Part shown: piece by piece, positions 34,410 to 42,525 of the stretch
Layout of the letters: every line of letters begins with the position of its first letter
Position numbering within the stretch: the stretch's first letter is position 1
Source of the DNA: Gemmatimonas aurantiaca
Lineage (GTDB): Bacteria > Gemmatimonadota > Gemmatimonadetes > Gemmatimonadales > Gemmatimonadaceae
DNA length: 64,000 bases
Direction of reading: 5' to 3'
Assembly: GCF_037190085.1 (NCBI RefSeq)
Contig: NZ_JBBCJO010000004.1
Span: forward strand, 62,001-126,000
Program-made: the position numbers and the translations under genes
The notes under the pieces: model-generated
What the model was told of the DNA's origin: nothing
Database searches by the model: none
The model's input: only the letters and a program-made list of their open reading frames with translations

Positions 34410-34570
34410 GGGAGTGCGGGCTGAGACGGGAACGGAGAAAACGGCGCCGGGAAGTTAACAGGTTCCGGGGAAACCATGACGGTCCGGCGGGCGCTTTCAC
34501 GCAATGCCGGGTGTGAGCGGCCCGATCACGTTCCGGGTCACCATCCCTTGCGCCCTCTGCCGGATATCCC

Positions 34571-35122
34571 ATGAAGGAAGCCCAGTACCAGAAGACCGCG
34601 AATGGCTCCAACGTCACGTTCACGGTCACCCCCGCCGGCAGACCCAGTCTCGGATGCAGTGGGGGACTGTTCTACATCCTCCTGGGGTTTCTCGCCGGCA
34701 TGCTGGTCGGCGCCGTGGTGAACGAGACCGTGGGCATGCTCGTCGGCGTCGGCGTGTTCGCCTGGTGTCTGCTCAAAGTCGACTTCCGGCCCAAGCTGCA
34801 CCGCACACCGTCCAGTTTTGTCGTCTCGCCCGACGGCATCACGGTGAAGGGCATGCTGTACCCGGCGGCGGACATCCATCATCTCGCCATACGCAATCAC
34901 TACGACCGTTCGCAGGAAATCGTCCTGACCGGTCAGACCATCTCCACCGGCACCGGGATGGGCGTCGACATCAAACACGCCCTGCAGCAGGTGACATATC
35001 TGCTGCAGCTCGAAGTCGGTGGAAAGGCGCACGTTCTCGCCGCCGGATTGGACGAGACGACCGCCCGAGGCCTGCACACCGATGTGCTGCGGGCGATGGG
35101 TGCGCAAGGGTCGGTGGCGTGA
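34571..35122 (+). CDS. Membrane protein of unknown function
   Basis: 183 residues. Two adjacent transmembrane segments (about 30-48: LFYILLGFLAGMLVGAVV; about 52-68: VGMLVGVGVFAWCLLKV) are followed by a soluble beta-rich domain with a PH-like feel (SSFVVSPDGITVKGMLYPAADIHHLAIRNHY). No family is recognised. The upstream neighbour argG is divergent, with 161 bp between them; no clear promoter was identified there. Confidence 0.6.
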   Translation: MKEAQYQKTANGSNVTFTVTPAGRPSLGCSGGLFYILLGFLAGMLVGAVVNETVGMLVGVGVFAWCLLKVDFRPKLHRTPSSFVVSPDGITVKGMLYPAADIHHLAIRNHYDRSQEIVLTGQTISTGTGMGVDIKHALQQVTYLLQLEVGGKAHVLAAGLDETTARGLHTDVLRAMGAQGSVA

Positions 35123-35191
35123 GTCTCCCGAACCGTTACCAGCAGGGAACGAGAGGGAGCGGCCGGGACCGCTAAATGGTCCACCCCGCTG

Positions 35192-36820
35192 GTGAAGCGC
35201 GGGCGGGAGTGGATACTTTCGGAGATGACGCGCGACCGGTGGCATCTCCGACACGGCACGCTGGCGGGCGGCGTGCGCAGCCTGTTGCCGGTGGCCGTGC
35301 TCGTCCTGGGACTGCTCCTGCCGGCGGTCACCACGGCGCAGTCATCTCCGCCGTCCGACAGCCGTTACACATCCAGGGCCGACTCGATCTTCCGCGCGGG
35401 TGAAGCCCTCGAGCGGGATCAGCCGCTCGAAGCGCTGCGTCGCTACCGCACCGCCGGTGCGCTCGCCCTCCGCACCGGCGATTCCGTCACCCTCGCCAAT
35501 GCGCGCTACCGCACCGGTATCACGTTCTGGGGACGGAATATCTACGACAGCGCCCTGCTGCATCTCGACTCGGCGCTCGCGGTGCGTCGCCGCCTCGACG
35601 ATGAAACGGAGCTGGCCCGTGTCTACAACGGCATCGGCGCCTCGTATTACCAGCTCGGGATCTACGAACCGGCACTCGAAGCCTTCGTCCAGGCGCTGCG
35701 CATCCGGCGCACGTCGCGCGACAGCATGGGACTGGCCCGCACACTCACCAACATCGGGAAGGTGTACCACGATTGGGGGCAGCTCGAGCGCGCACGGGTC
35801 ACGCTCCAGGAAGCCACGCACGTCGCCGAACAGTTGAAAGGCGGCGCCGCGGCGCTGGGCTATGCCCTCAACAGTCTGGCCATGCTGGAGATCGATCGTG
35901 GCAACTTCGGCGAGGCGAGACAGCTCATTGCCAAGTCGATCGAAGCCTACGGACGCCCCGGTGGCCGCGGTTCCACCGCCGACACCGTGGAGAGCTGGGA
36001 GTTCAATGCCGCCAGCCAGGGTGTCCTGCTGCTGCGCGAGGGCCGGCCGCAACAGGCCAGGGTCGTTCTCGACTCGGTCCTGCAATCGGCCACGGCTCGC
36101 GGCAGTGACCGCGCGCGGGCCCGTGCGCTGCTCTACCTGGGTGAAGCACGGATGCAGCTGGGCGACATGACCGGTGCGCGCACCGAATTCACCGAGTCGC
36201 TCGCCCTCTCCCGCATCGTGGGCCAGCGGGTCATCGCACTGGAAGCGCTCGATCATCTGTCCGAACTCGAATACGCCGCCGGCAATGCCCACGCGGCCGT
36301 GGGGTATCTGCGCGCCTTTCGTGTGCTGCGGGACACCATCTTCGATCAGGACGCGGCGTTGCGTATCGCATCGCGCGAAGCCCGTGCCGAAACCGATGCC
36401 GCCCTGCGCGCCAACATGCAGTTGCAGTCCCGTGGCGTGGAACAGCAGGTTCTGATCTCGCGCCAGCGCAGCACCGTGATCATGGGCAGTATCATTCTCG
36501 CCCTGGTGTCGGCGCTGCTGCTCATGCTCGTGTACAACCAGCGCCGCGAACGTGCCCGCGCGGCGGCGCTCGCGGCGGCCAACGCCGAACTCGCTTCGCT
36601 CAACGAAGAGCTGCGGGCGGCGCTGGCGGATGTGCGTACACTCTCCGGCTTCATCCCGATCTGCGCCAACTGCAAGAAGGTGCGCGACGACCGCGGATAC
36701 TGGGAGGCCGTGGAGACTTTCGTGGCCGAGCGTTCCAATGCCACTTTCAGCCACAGCATCTGTCAGAGCTGCGGTCCGAAGTTGTATGGCGACCTCTGGC
36801 CGGGGCCACTATCGGGCTGA
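35192..36820 (+). CDS. Tetratricopeptide-repeat membrane protein with a C-terminal CxxC module
   Basis: An exported N-terminus (VAVLVLGLLLPAVTTAQ) is followed by TPR helices (about 55-400: ARVYNGIGASYYQLGIYEPALEAFVQALRIRR, ARTLTNIGKVYHDWGQLERARVTLQEA). A transmembrane helix (about 430-450: IMGSIILALVSALLLMLVY) and a coiled coil come next. The last 60 residues are the module LSGFIPICANCKKVRDDRGYWEAVETFVAER...HSICQSCGPKLY, normally found at the end of PAS or response-regulator proteins; its two CxxC pairs may bind a metal. Here it faces the cytoplasm after a periplasmic sensor half. Start may instead be ATG 35225, which still leaves the signal. Six nt separate it from the prsW-like gene, so the two are probably one signalling operon. 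Confidence 0.75.
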   Translation: MKRGREWILSEMTRDRWHLRHGTLAGGVRSLLPVAVLVLGLLLPAVTTAQSSPPSDSRYTSRADSIFRAGEALERDQPLEALRRYRTAGALALRTGDSVTLANARYRTGITFWGRNIYDSALLHLDSALAVRRRLDDETELARVYNGIGASYYQLGIYEPALEAFVQALRIRRTSRDSMGLARTLTNIGKVYHDWGQLERARVTLQEATHVAEQLKGGAAALGYALNSLAMLEIDRGNFGEARQLIAKSIEAYGRPGGRGSTADTVESWEFNAASQGVLLLREGRPQQARVVLDSVLQSATARGSDRARARALLYLGEARMQLGDMTGARTEFTESLALSRIVGQRVIALEALDHLSELEYAAGNAHAAVGYLRAFRVLRDTIFDQDAALRIASREARAETDAALRANMQLQSRGVEQQVLISRQRSTVIMGSIILALVSALLLMLVYNQRRERARAAALAAANAELASLNEELRAALADVRTLSGFIPICANCKKVRDDRGYWEAVETFVAERSNATFSHSICQSCGPKLYGDLWPGPLSG

Positions 36821-36826
36821 TGGATC

Positions 36827-38260
36827 ATGGACTCTTTCGAGCGCTCTCCACACGGTTCCTCCACGTCGGGAGAGCCGCAGGCTTCCGCTGACCCGTCGCA
36901 CACGGTCACCGGCCGTCATCTGCTCGTCTGCATCGCGGGCCCCGATCTGCACAAACGCATTCTCGTGGGCTCCGCGGCCGTGCAACTCGGCACCTCCGCC
37001 GACTGCGCCGTGCTCAGCGACGATCCGGAAGTGGTCGGCGCGTTCGCGCGGATCCGGCTCGAAAACAATCAGGTGCGCATCGACGCCCTGGGCACGCTGC
37101 CGCTCTATATCGACGGGCATTCGTCGTCCACCGTCCTCGCGCGGGCGAGGCAGCAGGTGCGCATCGGCCGCTCGCTGTGGGAAGTGCACATCGCCACCCA
37201 GCCGGTGTCGGTGTTCGACTTCGTCAGTCGCATGGGCGATCATCTGTCCAACGCGGCCGGCATCGAGAAGCCCGCCGAATGGAACGCCGGCGAGATGTTC
37301 GCCGATGTCACCAAGAAACACGACGACAGCGAGATCGAAGCGAACTTCACGGTGGGCACCGCGCTCACCACGCCACAACTCGGCGAGATCGACAGTCGCT
37401 GGCCCAAACCCTGGTTGTTCGTGCGCGTGTGCCTGCTCTCGCTCGCGCTCTACTGGGGATTTCTCTTCGCCTGGGACCGGTTCCACAATGTGAATCTCAT
37501 TCCCGGGCTGATCATGATCGGCTCGGTCGCGATCCCGGTGTCGCTGCTCATTTTCTTCTTCGAAGTGAATGTCCCGCGCAACATCTCGCTGTATCAGGTG
37601 ATCCGCCTGCTGCTCACCGGCGGTCTCGTCTCGATCGTCATCTCGCTCTTCCTCTTCGACTGGACCGAAGGACTGTCCAACTGGCTGGGTGCGGCCAGCG
37701 CCGGCATCGTCGAGGAGACCGGCAAGGTGTTGACGTTGCTGCTGGTGGTGCGCGAGAAACGTTTCCGCTGGACACTCAATGGTCTGCTGCTGGGGGCCAC
37801 CGTGGGTGCGGGTTTCGCGATTTTCGAATCGGCCGGGTACGCCCTGCGCGCGGCACTCGGCCCCGGTGGCGACGTGGCCATGCGCGACACCATTCTGAAC
37901 CGCGGTGTGCTCACGCTGCTCGGCGGTCATGTGCTGTGGACGGGTCTCACCGGCGCCGCGCTCTGGCGCGTGCGGGACAATCGTCCGTTCGACCGCAGCA
38001 TGTTCGGCGACCCGCGTTTCCTGCGCGTACTCGGGGTGTGCATGCTGCTGCACATGACGTGGAACGCCGACTTCGCGCTGCCCATCGTGGGGTACTACGG
38101 CAAGTTCATGGTCCTGGGCGCGGCCACCTGGTTGCTGGTGCTGGGGATGATCCAGAGCGGACTCAAGCAGGTGCGTGAAGCACAGGCCGAGGAGGCCATC
38201 CGCCGATCGGGGCAGATGGAGGCCACCATCATCCCGATCTCCTCGGCCAGCGCTCGATGA
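36827..38260 (+). CDS. PrsW-family intramembrane metalloprotease with FHA-like N-terminus
   Basis: Residues about 28-130 resemble a degenerate FHA domain (VQLGTSADCAVLSDDPEVVGAFARIRLENNQVRI; GRSLWEVHI). A membrane half follows (about 200-455, roughly eight hydrophobic segments) with the PrsW hallmarks: EE..K (AGIVEETGKVLTLL), GLLLGATVGAGFAIFES, LGGHVLWTGLTG and LHMTWN. PrsW proteases cleave membrane anti-sigma factors in stress responses. The FHA-like part, if functional, could tie activity to phosphorylation by Ser/Thr kinases; it lacks an obvious canonical phosphothreonine-binding set, so this is speculative. It is the second gene of the TPR/CxxC operon. Confidence 0.82.
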   Translation: MDSFERSPHGSSTSGEPQASADPSHTVTGRHLLVCIAGPDLHKRILVGSAAVQLGTSADCAVLSDDPEVVGAFARIRLENNQVRIDALGTLPLYIDGHSSSTVLARARQQVRIGRSLWEVHIATQPVSVFDFVSRMGDHLSNAAGIEKPAEWNAGEMFADVTKKHDDSEIEANFTVGTALTTPQLGEIDSRWPKPWLFVRVCLLSLALYWGFLFAWDRFHNVNLIPGLIMIGSVAIPVSLLIFFFEVNVPRNISLYQVIRLLLTGGLVSIVISLFLFDWTEGLSNWLGAASAGIVEETGKVLTLLLVVREKRFRWTLNGLLLGATVGAGFAIFESAGYALRAALGPGGDVAMRDTILNRGVLTLLGGHVLWTGLTGAALWRVRDNRPFDRSMFGDPRFLRVLGVCMLLHMTWNADFALPIVGYYGKFMVLGAATWLLVLGMIQSGLKQVREAQAEEAIRRSGQMEATIIPISSASAR

Positions 38261-38342
38261 GCGCAGAACACGCCCCGATCGCTTCCTGATCGCCCTCTGA
38301 TCACCGCTTGAGCTCCGCGCGTTCCGGCGATTGCTTCCAGAG

Positions 38343-39227
38343 ATGACCACCACGCTCCCGCTTCCCACGCCGCTCGTGAGCACCGACTGGCTCGCGACAC
38401 ATCTGTCACACCCCTCCATTCGTGTCGTGGATGCGAGCTGGTACATGCCCGCATCCGGACGCAACGCGCGCGACGAATACGCGGCCGCGCGCATTCCGGG
38501 CGCCGTGTTTGCCGACATCGACTGGTTGAGCGACGAACACGCGCCGTATCCGCACACGGTGCCGTCACCCGAGGTGCTGGCCACGAAACTCGGCGCGCTG
38601 GGCATCGGCAGTGAACATGCCATCGTCGTGTACGACGGCTCCGGTCAGCACTTCAGTGCCCCGCGTCTCTGGTACATGCTGCGCGCGCTCGGCCACGACC
38701 ATGTGGCGGTGCTCGACGGCGGCCTGGTGAAGTGGCGCGCCGAGGGACGTGAGACGAACAGCGCATCGGAATCGCCGTCGCCCGCGGTCTTCACCCCTCG
38801 CCCCGATGCCGCGCGATGGCGCGATCTCGTTGCGATGCGTGGCAATGTCGAAGCACACAACAGCGGCGCGCGTGCCGAACAGGTGGTGGATGCCCGTTCA
38901 CCGGGTCGCTTCAGCGCCGCCGAGCCCGAGCCGCGTGCGGGCGTGCGCGGCGGACACATTCCCGGTGCACGCAACGTGCACTACGCCACGCTGGTGAACA
39001 GCGACGGGGTGATGCTCCCACCCGATGCCCTGCGCGCGCGCTTCGCCGATGCCGGCGTGCAACTCGATGCGCCCATCGTGTGCAGTTGCGGCAGCGGTAT
39101 CACGGCCTGCGCGGTGGCGCTGGGGCTCGAAGCGGCCGGTGCAAAACAGGTGGCCGTGTACGACGGCAGTTGGACGGAATGGGGCAGTCAGACGGAAACA
39201 CCGGTGGAGACGGGACCGGCGCAATAG
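38343..39227 (+). CDS. sseA: Tandem-rhodanese sulfurtransferase (3-mercaptopyruvate type)
   Basis: Two rhodanese domains. In the first, the active-site position is degenerate (VVYDGSGQHFSAPRLWYMLR), as is usual. The second has the active loop CSCGSGITACAVALGLEAAG; the CGSGxTA form is typical of 3-mercaptopyruvate sulfurtransferase rather than thiosulfate sulfurtransferase. It transfers sulfur from mercaptopyruvate to acceptors. The ATG at 38343 is chosen (MTTTLPLPTPLVSTDWLA). The symbol rests on family resemblance; no pathway neighbour supports a specific role. Confidence 0.85.
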   Translation: MTTTLPLPTPLVSTDWLATHLSHPSIRVVDASWYMPASGRNARDEYAAARIPGAVFADIDWLSDEHAPYPHTVPSPEVLATKLGALGIGSEHAIVVYDGSGQHFSAPRLWYMLRALGHDHVAVLDGGLVKWRAEGRETNSASESPSPAVFTPRPDAARWRDLVAMRGNVEAHNSGARAEQVVDARSPGRFSAAEPEPRAGVRGGHIPGARNVHYATLVNSDGVMLPPDALRARFADAGVQLDAPIVCSCGSGITACAVALGLEAAGAKQVAVYDGSWTEWGSQTETPVETGPAQ

Positions 39228-39246
39228 TCCCGTCTCCCGGCATGTC

Positions 39247-39282
39247 GTTCCACGTGTTGTTCTACATGCCGTTCTACATGCC
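39247..39282. repeat. 12-bp x 3 tandem repeat in an intergenic gap
   Basis: GTTCTACATGCC occurs twice without a mismatch (39259-39270, 39271-39282), preceded by a diverged copy GTTCCACGTGTT. It lies in the 100-bp gap between the convergent sulfurtransferase and DoxX genes, with no coding role. Confidence 0.85.
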
Positions 39283-39327
39283 GTGCTGCGTGTGATACGT
39301 GCGACAGGTGCGAGGCGGGGGGGGGTA

Positions 39328-39753
39328 TTACTGCCCCAGCTTCGCATCCGCGCTGAAGCGCCCCGGGCCCGCGAGGAAAATCACCAGGAACGCCCCGAAG
39401 AAGAGGAACGGCAATTCCCCGTTGCCTTCGCCCTGCAGCTTCCCGCCGTGCGCCGAGAGGAACGCGGTGGCCATCGTGACCATCACCGCCAACGCGGCCC
39501 AACGCGTGGCCAGGCCGATGACCACCAGCAGCGCGCCGATGAATTCGGCACCGGCGGCCAGCGCCAGCGACACCGTGGGTCCCAGACCGAACGGGTCGGC
39601 GAACTGCACCGGATCCGCCGACAGCCAGCCGATCTTCATGAAGCCGTGCAGACCCGCGAGCGACAGACCGAACCACACCCGCAACAGCAGCAACGCCAGA
39701 TCGTTCTGCACCGGAACCGCATCCAACCTGAGCAGCGAACGTACACCAGACAT
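39328..39753 (-). CDS. DoxX family membrane protein
   Basis: 141 residues with four hydrophobic helices, beginning LALLLLRVWFGLSLAGLHGFMKIGW and including AAGAEFIGALLVVIGLATRWAAL, LAVMVTMATAFLSAHGG and LPFLFFGAFLVIFLAGPGRFSADAKL; all are features of the DoxX/YphA family. Such proteins are inner-membrane and are linked to quinone or thiol redox balance in some bacteria. The ATG at 39753 (MSGVRSLLRLDAV) is chosen; the longer reading frame upstream overlaps the amidase promoter region and is not conserved. Confidence 0.88.
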   Translation of the reverse strand: MSGVRSLLRLDAVPVQNDLALLLLRVWFGLSLAGLHGFMKIGWLSADPVQFADPFGLGPTVSLALAAGAEFIGALLVVIGLATRWAALAVMVTMATAFLSAHGGKLQGEGNGELPFLFFGAFLVIFLAGPGRFSADAKLGQ

Positions 39754-39977
39754 AGGACTCTCACCAGAAAAGGGACCGATACGCCACCGCACCTTCCGGC
39801 AGCGCCCAGGGTTCACAACGAGCTGGTAAGTTACGCCTGACGGGCATGCCTCCGGTATGTCCTCCGTATTCATCCGGAGGACATCGAAGACATCCGGAAG
39901 ATCTCCGGAAGACATCCGCGGGATTGTTGCACACGTCCTCTGCTTTCTCACGCGTTCGTTCTCTCGACGGTCGTCCC

Positions 39978-41645
39978 ATGTCTCTCTCCCGGCGCGAGTC
40001 GCTGGCCTATCTGACCGCTCTGCTTGGTTTCCCCTGGCTGCGCGGGTCAGGTGCATCGGAATCGCTGCGACATGACATCCAGCGTGACATGCTGCACGAT
40101 ATGCTGCATGCCATGCTGGAATCGCAGCCATCCGATGATCCGCTGCAGGGCACCATCGTGGCCTATCAGGCCGGTCGTGTACGGGGTGCCTACACGGCCG
40201 TGGAAATCACGACGCGGGCGCTCGATCGCTGTCGTCGCTGGAACGATCGACTGCATCTGGCGGACATGCTGGCCGAGACGGCGCTGAGTGAAGCCCGCGC
40301 CTCCGATGCGCGACTCCGTCGGCGCGCGCTGCGGGGTCCATTGGATGGAGTGCCACTCTTCGCCAAGTCCATCTACGACATGAAGGGGTTGCCCACGACG
40401 GCGTCGAGTTTTGCGTGGAGCCAGCTGTTCCCCGACGCGGTCGATCGTGATGCGCTCGAAGTGCAGCGTCTCCGTTCCGCCGGTGCCGTGCTGCTCGGCA
40501 AGACCGTCGCCGACGACTTCGCCTATCGCGGCAACGGCACCAGCTCACTCAGTGGACAGGTCGTCAACCCGCACGATCCGGCGGGCCTTCGCACCCCCGG
40601 TGGTTCGAGTGCGGGATCGGCGGTGTCCGTGGCCTGTGGGATCGCGTTCGCCGCGCTCGGCACCGACGACGGCGGCTCCAACCGCATTCCCGCGCAATTC
40701 ACCGGTGTGGTGGGCATGAAGCCCACGTTCGGCCTCGTGCCGCGCACGGGTGTTATTCCCACCTGGCCGGTGCTCGACACCCACGGCCCGCTGGCCCGTC
40801 ATGTGGCGGACGCCGCGCTCATGCTCGATGCCATTGCCGGTCCGGATGCTTCCGATGGACTGGCGTTGCGCACACCGTGGCGTCGCGGCGCCCTCTCCAC
40901 GCTGCGCGACGATGCGTTGCGCGGTGCGCGACTGGGGCTCGTGGAGTTCCACGTCCCGCGTGCGCAGATGCAGCCCGAAGCCATCGCGGTGTTCGATCGT
41001 GCCATCGCCGACTGCACACGCGCCGGCGCCATCGTCGACGCCTTCGTCGCACCCGTGACACGGGCCTCGGTGCGTGAGCAGATGAACGCCGCCGCCAGGG
41101 CGCGTGGCGATGTGGAACCCGACGCCAATGCGCCGGCCCCCACGGCCAACGCGCTGCTGCGCTACTTCGCCGGCCAGCAGGGGTCGATGGACGACGCACG
41201 CCGGAAGGTGCAGCGCGGACTCGCGGCGTATCGCGCGTTCTACGACGTGCTGCCGGAATCGTGGGAGAAGATGGCCGTGCTCATCGACCAGCCCTACGAA
41301 CAGGACGCGGCGGCGCGCTCCTTCCTGCGTTCACGCGAAACGGTGGTGGCGCAACTCGCCTCGGCCATGGCGGCGCAGCGACTCGATGCCATGGTGTATC
41401 CCACCATGCCGTTCGGGGCGCCCGCGGCGGCCGACCGGTGGCCCGATGTACGCACCACCCTGGGCTACGGCAATTCGCTCGGGCTTCCCGAGGTGTCGGT
41501 GCCCGCCGGATACGATGCCGCGGGCATGCCCGCCGGCAACCTGTCGTTCGTGGGACTGCCGGGCAGCGACGCCAGGCTGCTCGCGCTGGCGCATGCGTAT
41601 GAGAGGGGGTCGCGGCGGTTCGTGGGGGCGAGGGTGGCGGAATGA
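39978..41645 (+). CDS. Amidase-signature enzyme
   Basis: An amidase-signature (AS) family hydrolase of about 555 residues. The Ser-cisSer-Lys triad is visible: Lys in PLFAKSIYDMKG, cis-Ser in TPGGSSAGSAVSVACG, and the nucleophile in GTDDGGSNRIPAQFTG (usually GTDTGGSIRIPA). The ATG at 39978 gives a twin-arginine-like start (LSRRESLAYLTALLGFPWL), so it may be exported. A 12-bp x 3 repeat sits just after the signal region. The usual targets are small amides; the substrate cannot be told from sequence. Upstream is a 224-bp divergent gap with DoxX. Confidence 0.87.
   Translation: MSLSRRESLAYLTALLGFPWLRGSGASESLRHDIQRDMLHDMLHAMLESQPSDDPLQGTIVAYQAGRVRGAYTAVEITTRALDRCRRWNDRLHLADMLAETALSEARASDARLRRRALRGPLDGVPLFAKSIYDMKGLPTTASSFAWSQLFPDAVDRDALEVQRLRSAGAVLLGKTVADDFAYRGNGTSSLSGQVVNPHDPAGLRTPGGSSAGSAVSVACGIAFAALGTDDGGSNRIPAQFTGVVGMKPTFGLVPRTGVIPTWPVLDTHGPLARHVADAALMLDAIAGPDASDGLALRTPWRRGALSTLRDDALRGARLGLVEFHVPRAQMQPEAIAVFDRAIADCTRAGAIVDAFVAPVTRASVREQMNAAARARGDVEPDANAPAPTANALLRYFAGQQGSMDDARRKVQRGLAAYRAFYDVLPESWEKMAVLIDQPYEQDAAARSFLRSRETVVAQLASAMAAQRLDAMVYPTMPFGAPAAADRWPDVRTTLGYGNSLGLPEVSVPAGYDAAGMPAGNLSFVGLPGSDARLLALAHAYERGSRRFVGARVAE
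40086..40121 (+). repeat. 12-bp x 3 tandem repeat near the amidase N-terminus
   Basis: GACATGCTGCAC, GATATGCTGCAT and GCCATGCTGGAA are in register and encode DMLH/DMLH/AMLE. They sit in the variable segment between the signal and the conserved AS domain. Confidence 0.8.
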
Positions 41646-41688
41646 GTTGTGGGTTGTGAGGAGGTGGGTTTGGGGGTGAACCGCCCCC

Positions 41689-42441
41689 TCATGCCTCCCT
41701 CGCCCACGACTCACTCAGATCATCGAACGCCGGCACCGCCGCCAATGCGCCGAGCGTGAGCGCCAGCGGAATGGTCGTCGCGTAACCGAGCCGCTGAAAG
41801 CCGACCGCACCCACCACGCCACCCACGAAGAACGACACCAGCAGGCTGGCCAGCAGCCGCATGCGGACCCGATCGGCCAGCACCGGCGGATGACCGTCGT
41901 CCGAGGCATTCACGTAGAACAGCCGCCCCAACTCGATCCCCAGATCGGTGACCATGCCCGTCACATGGGTGGTGCGGATGACGGAGCGGGAGATCTTGGT
42001 GATCACCGCATTCTGCAGTCCCATCATGAAACACAGCAGCATGATGGTGAACGGGACAAAGAGTCCCTGCACATGCGCGAGCTGTGCGCCCAACACGCCG
42101 AACAGCAACATCAGCACCGATTCGAGCAGCAGCGGCGTGGCGAACGCGCTGCGCCACTGACGACGGTGTCCGAAGTTCACGAGCAGGGCGCACACCGCCG
42201 CGCCGGTCAGGAACGACAGCAACGCCCCCACGCACGCCAGCGCCACCGACCAGGCCTTGAGTACCACCGAGTCGGCCAGGGTGGAGAGGATGCCCGTCAT
42301 GTGCGAGGTGTACTGCTTCACCGCGAGGAACGCCCCGGCGTTGGTGGCACCGGCCACGAACGCCAGTGTCATCCCCAGCAGACGGTTGCCGGCCAGCGTG
42401 CGTTCACGGCCCGTCAGCTTGCGTGCGAGATCGAGCAGCAT
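41689..42441 (-). CDS. DUF1275 (YoaK-like) membrane protein
   Basis: 250 residues with six to seven transmembrane helices and the family start LGMTLAFVAGATNAGAFLAVKQYTSHMTGILSTLAD. The conserved segment MMGLQNAVITKISRSVIRTTHVTGMVTDLGIELGR is also there. DUF1275/YoaK proteins are transporters-like membrane proteins of unknown substrate. The gene is convergent with the amidase and divergent from the M28 peptidase, with 84 bp upstream. Confidence 0.9.
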   Translation of the reverse strand: MLLDLARKLTGRERTLAGNRLLGMTLAFVAGATNAGAFLAVKQYTSHMTGILSTLADSVVLKAWSVALACVGALLSFLTGAAVCALLVNFGHRRQWRSAFATPLLLESVLMLLFGVLGAQLAHVQGLFVPFTIMLLCFMMGLQNAVITKISRSVIRTTHVTGMVTDLGIELGRLFYVNASDDGHPPVLADRVRMRLLASLLVSFFVGGVVGAVGFQRLGYATTIPLALTLGALAAVPAFDDLSESWAREA

Positions 42442-42525
42442 CCTGAAAGATAGCTCTTCCCGATGGGCACCGAATAGCTTTGGGATACCCTCCCGCTCCG
42501 CCCCGTCCTACTTACCGACCTGTCG

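Noticed and set aside
39845..39920. Regular tandem repeat upstream of the amidase gene
   Set aside because: CATCCGGA/GACATC words recur, but spacing is irregular (9-15 bp), so it was not listed with the 12-bp repeats.
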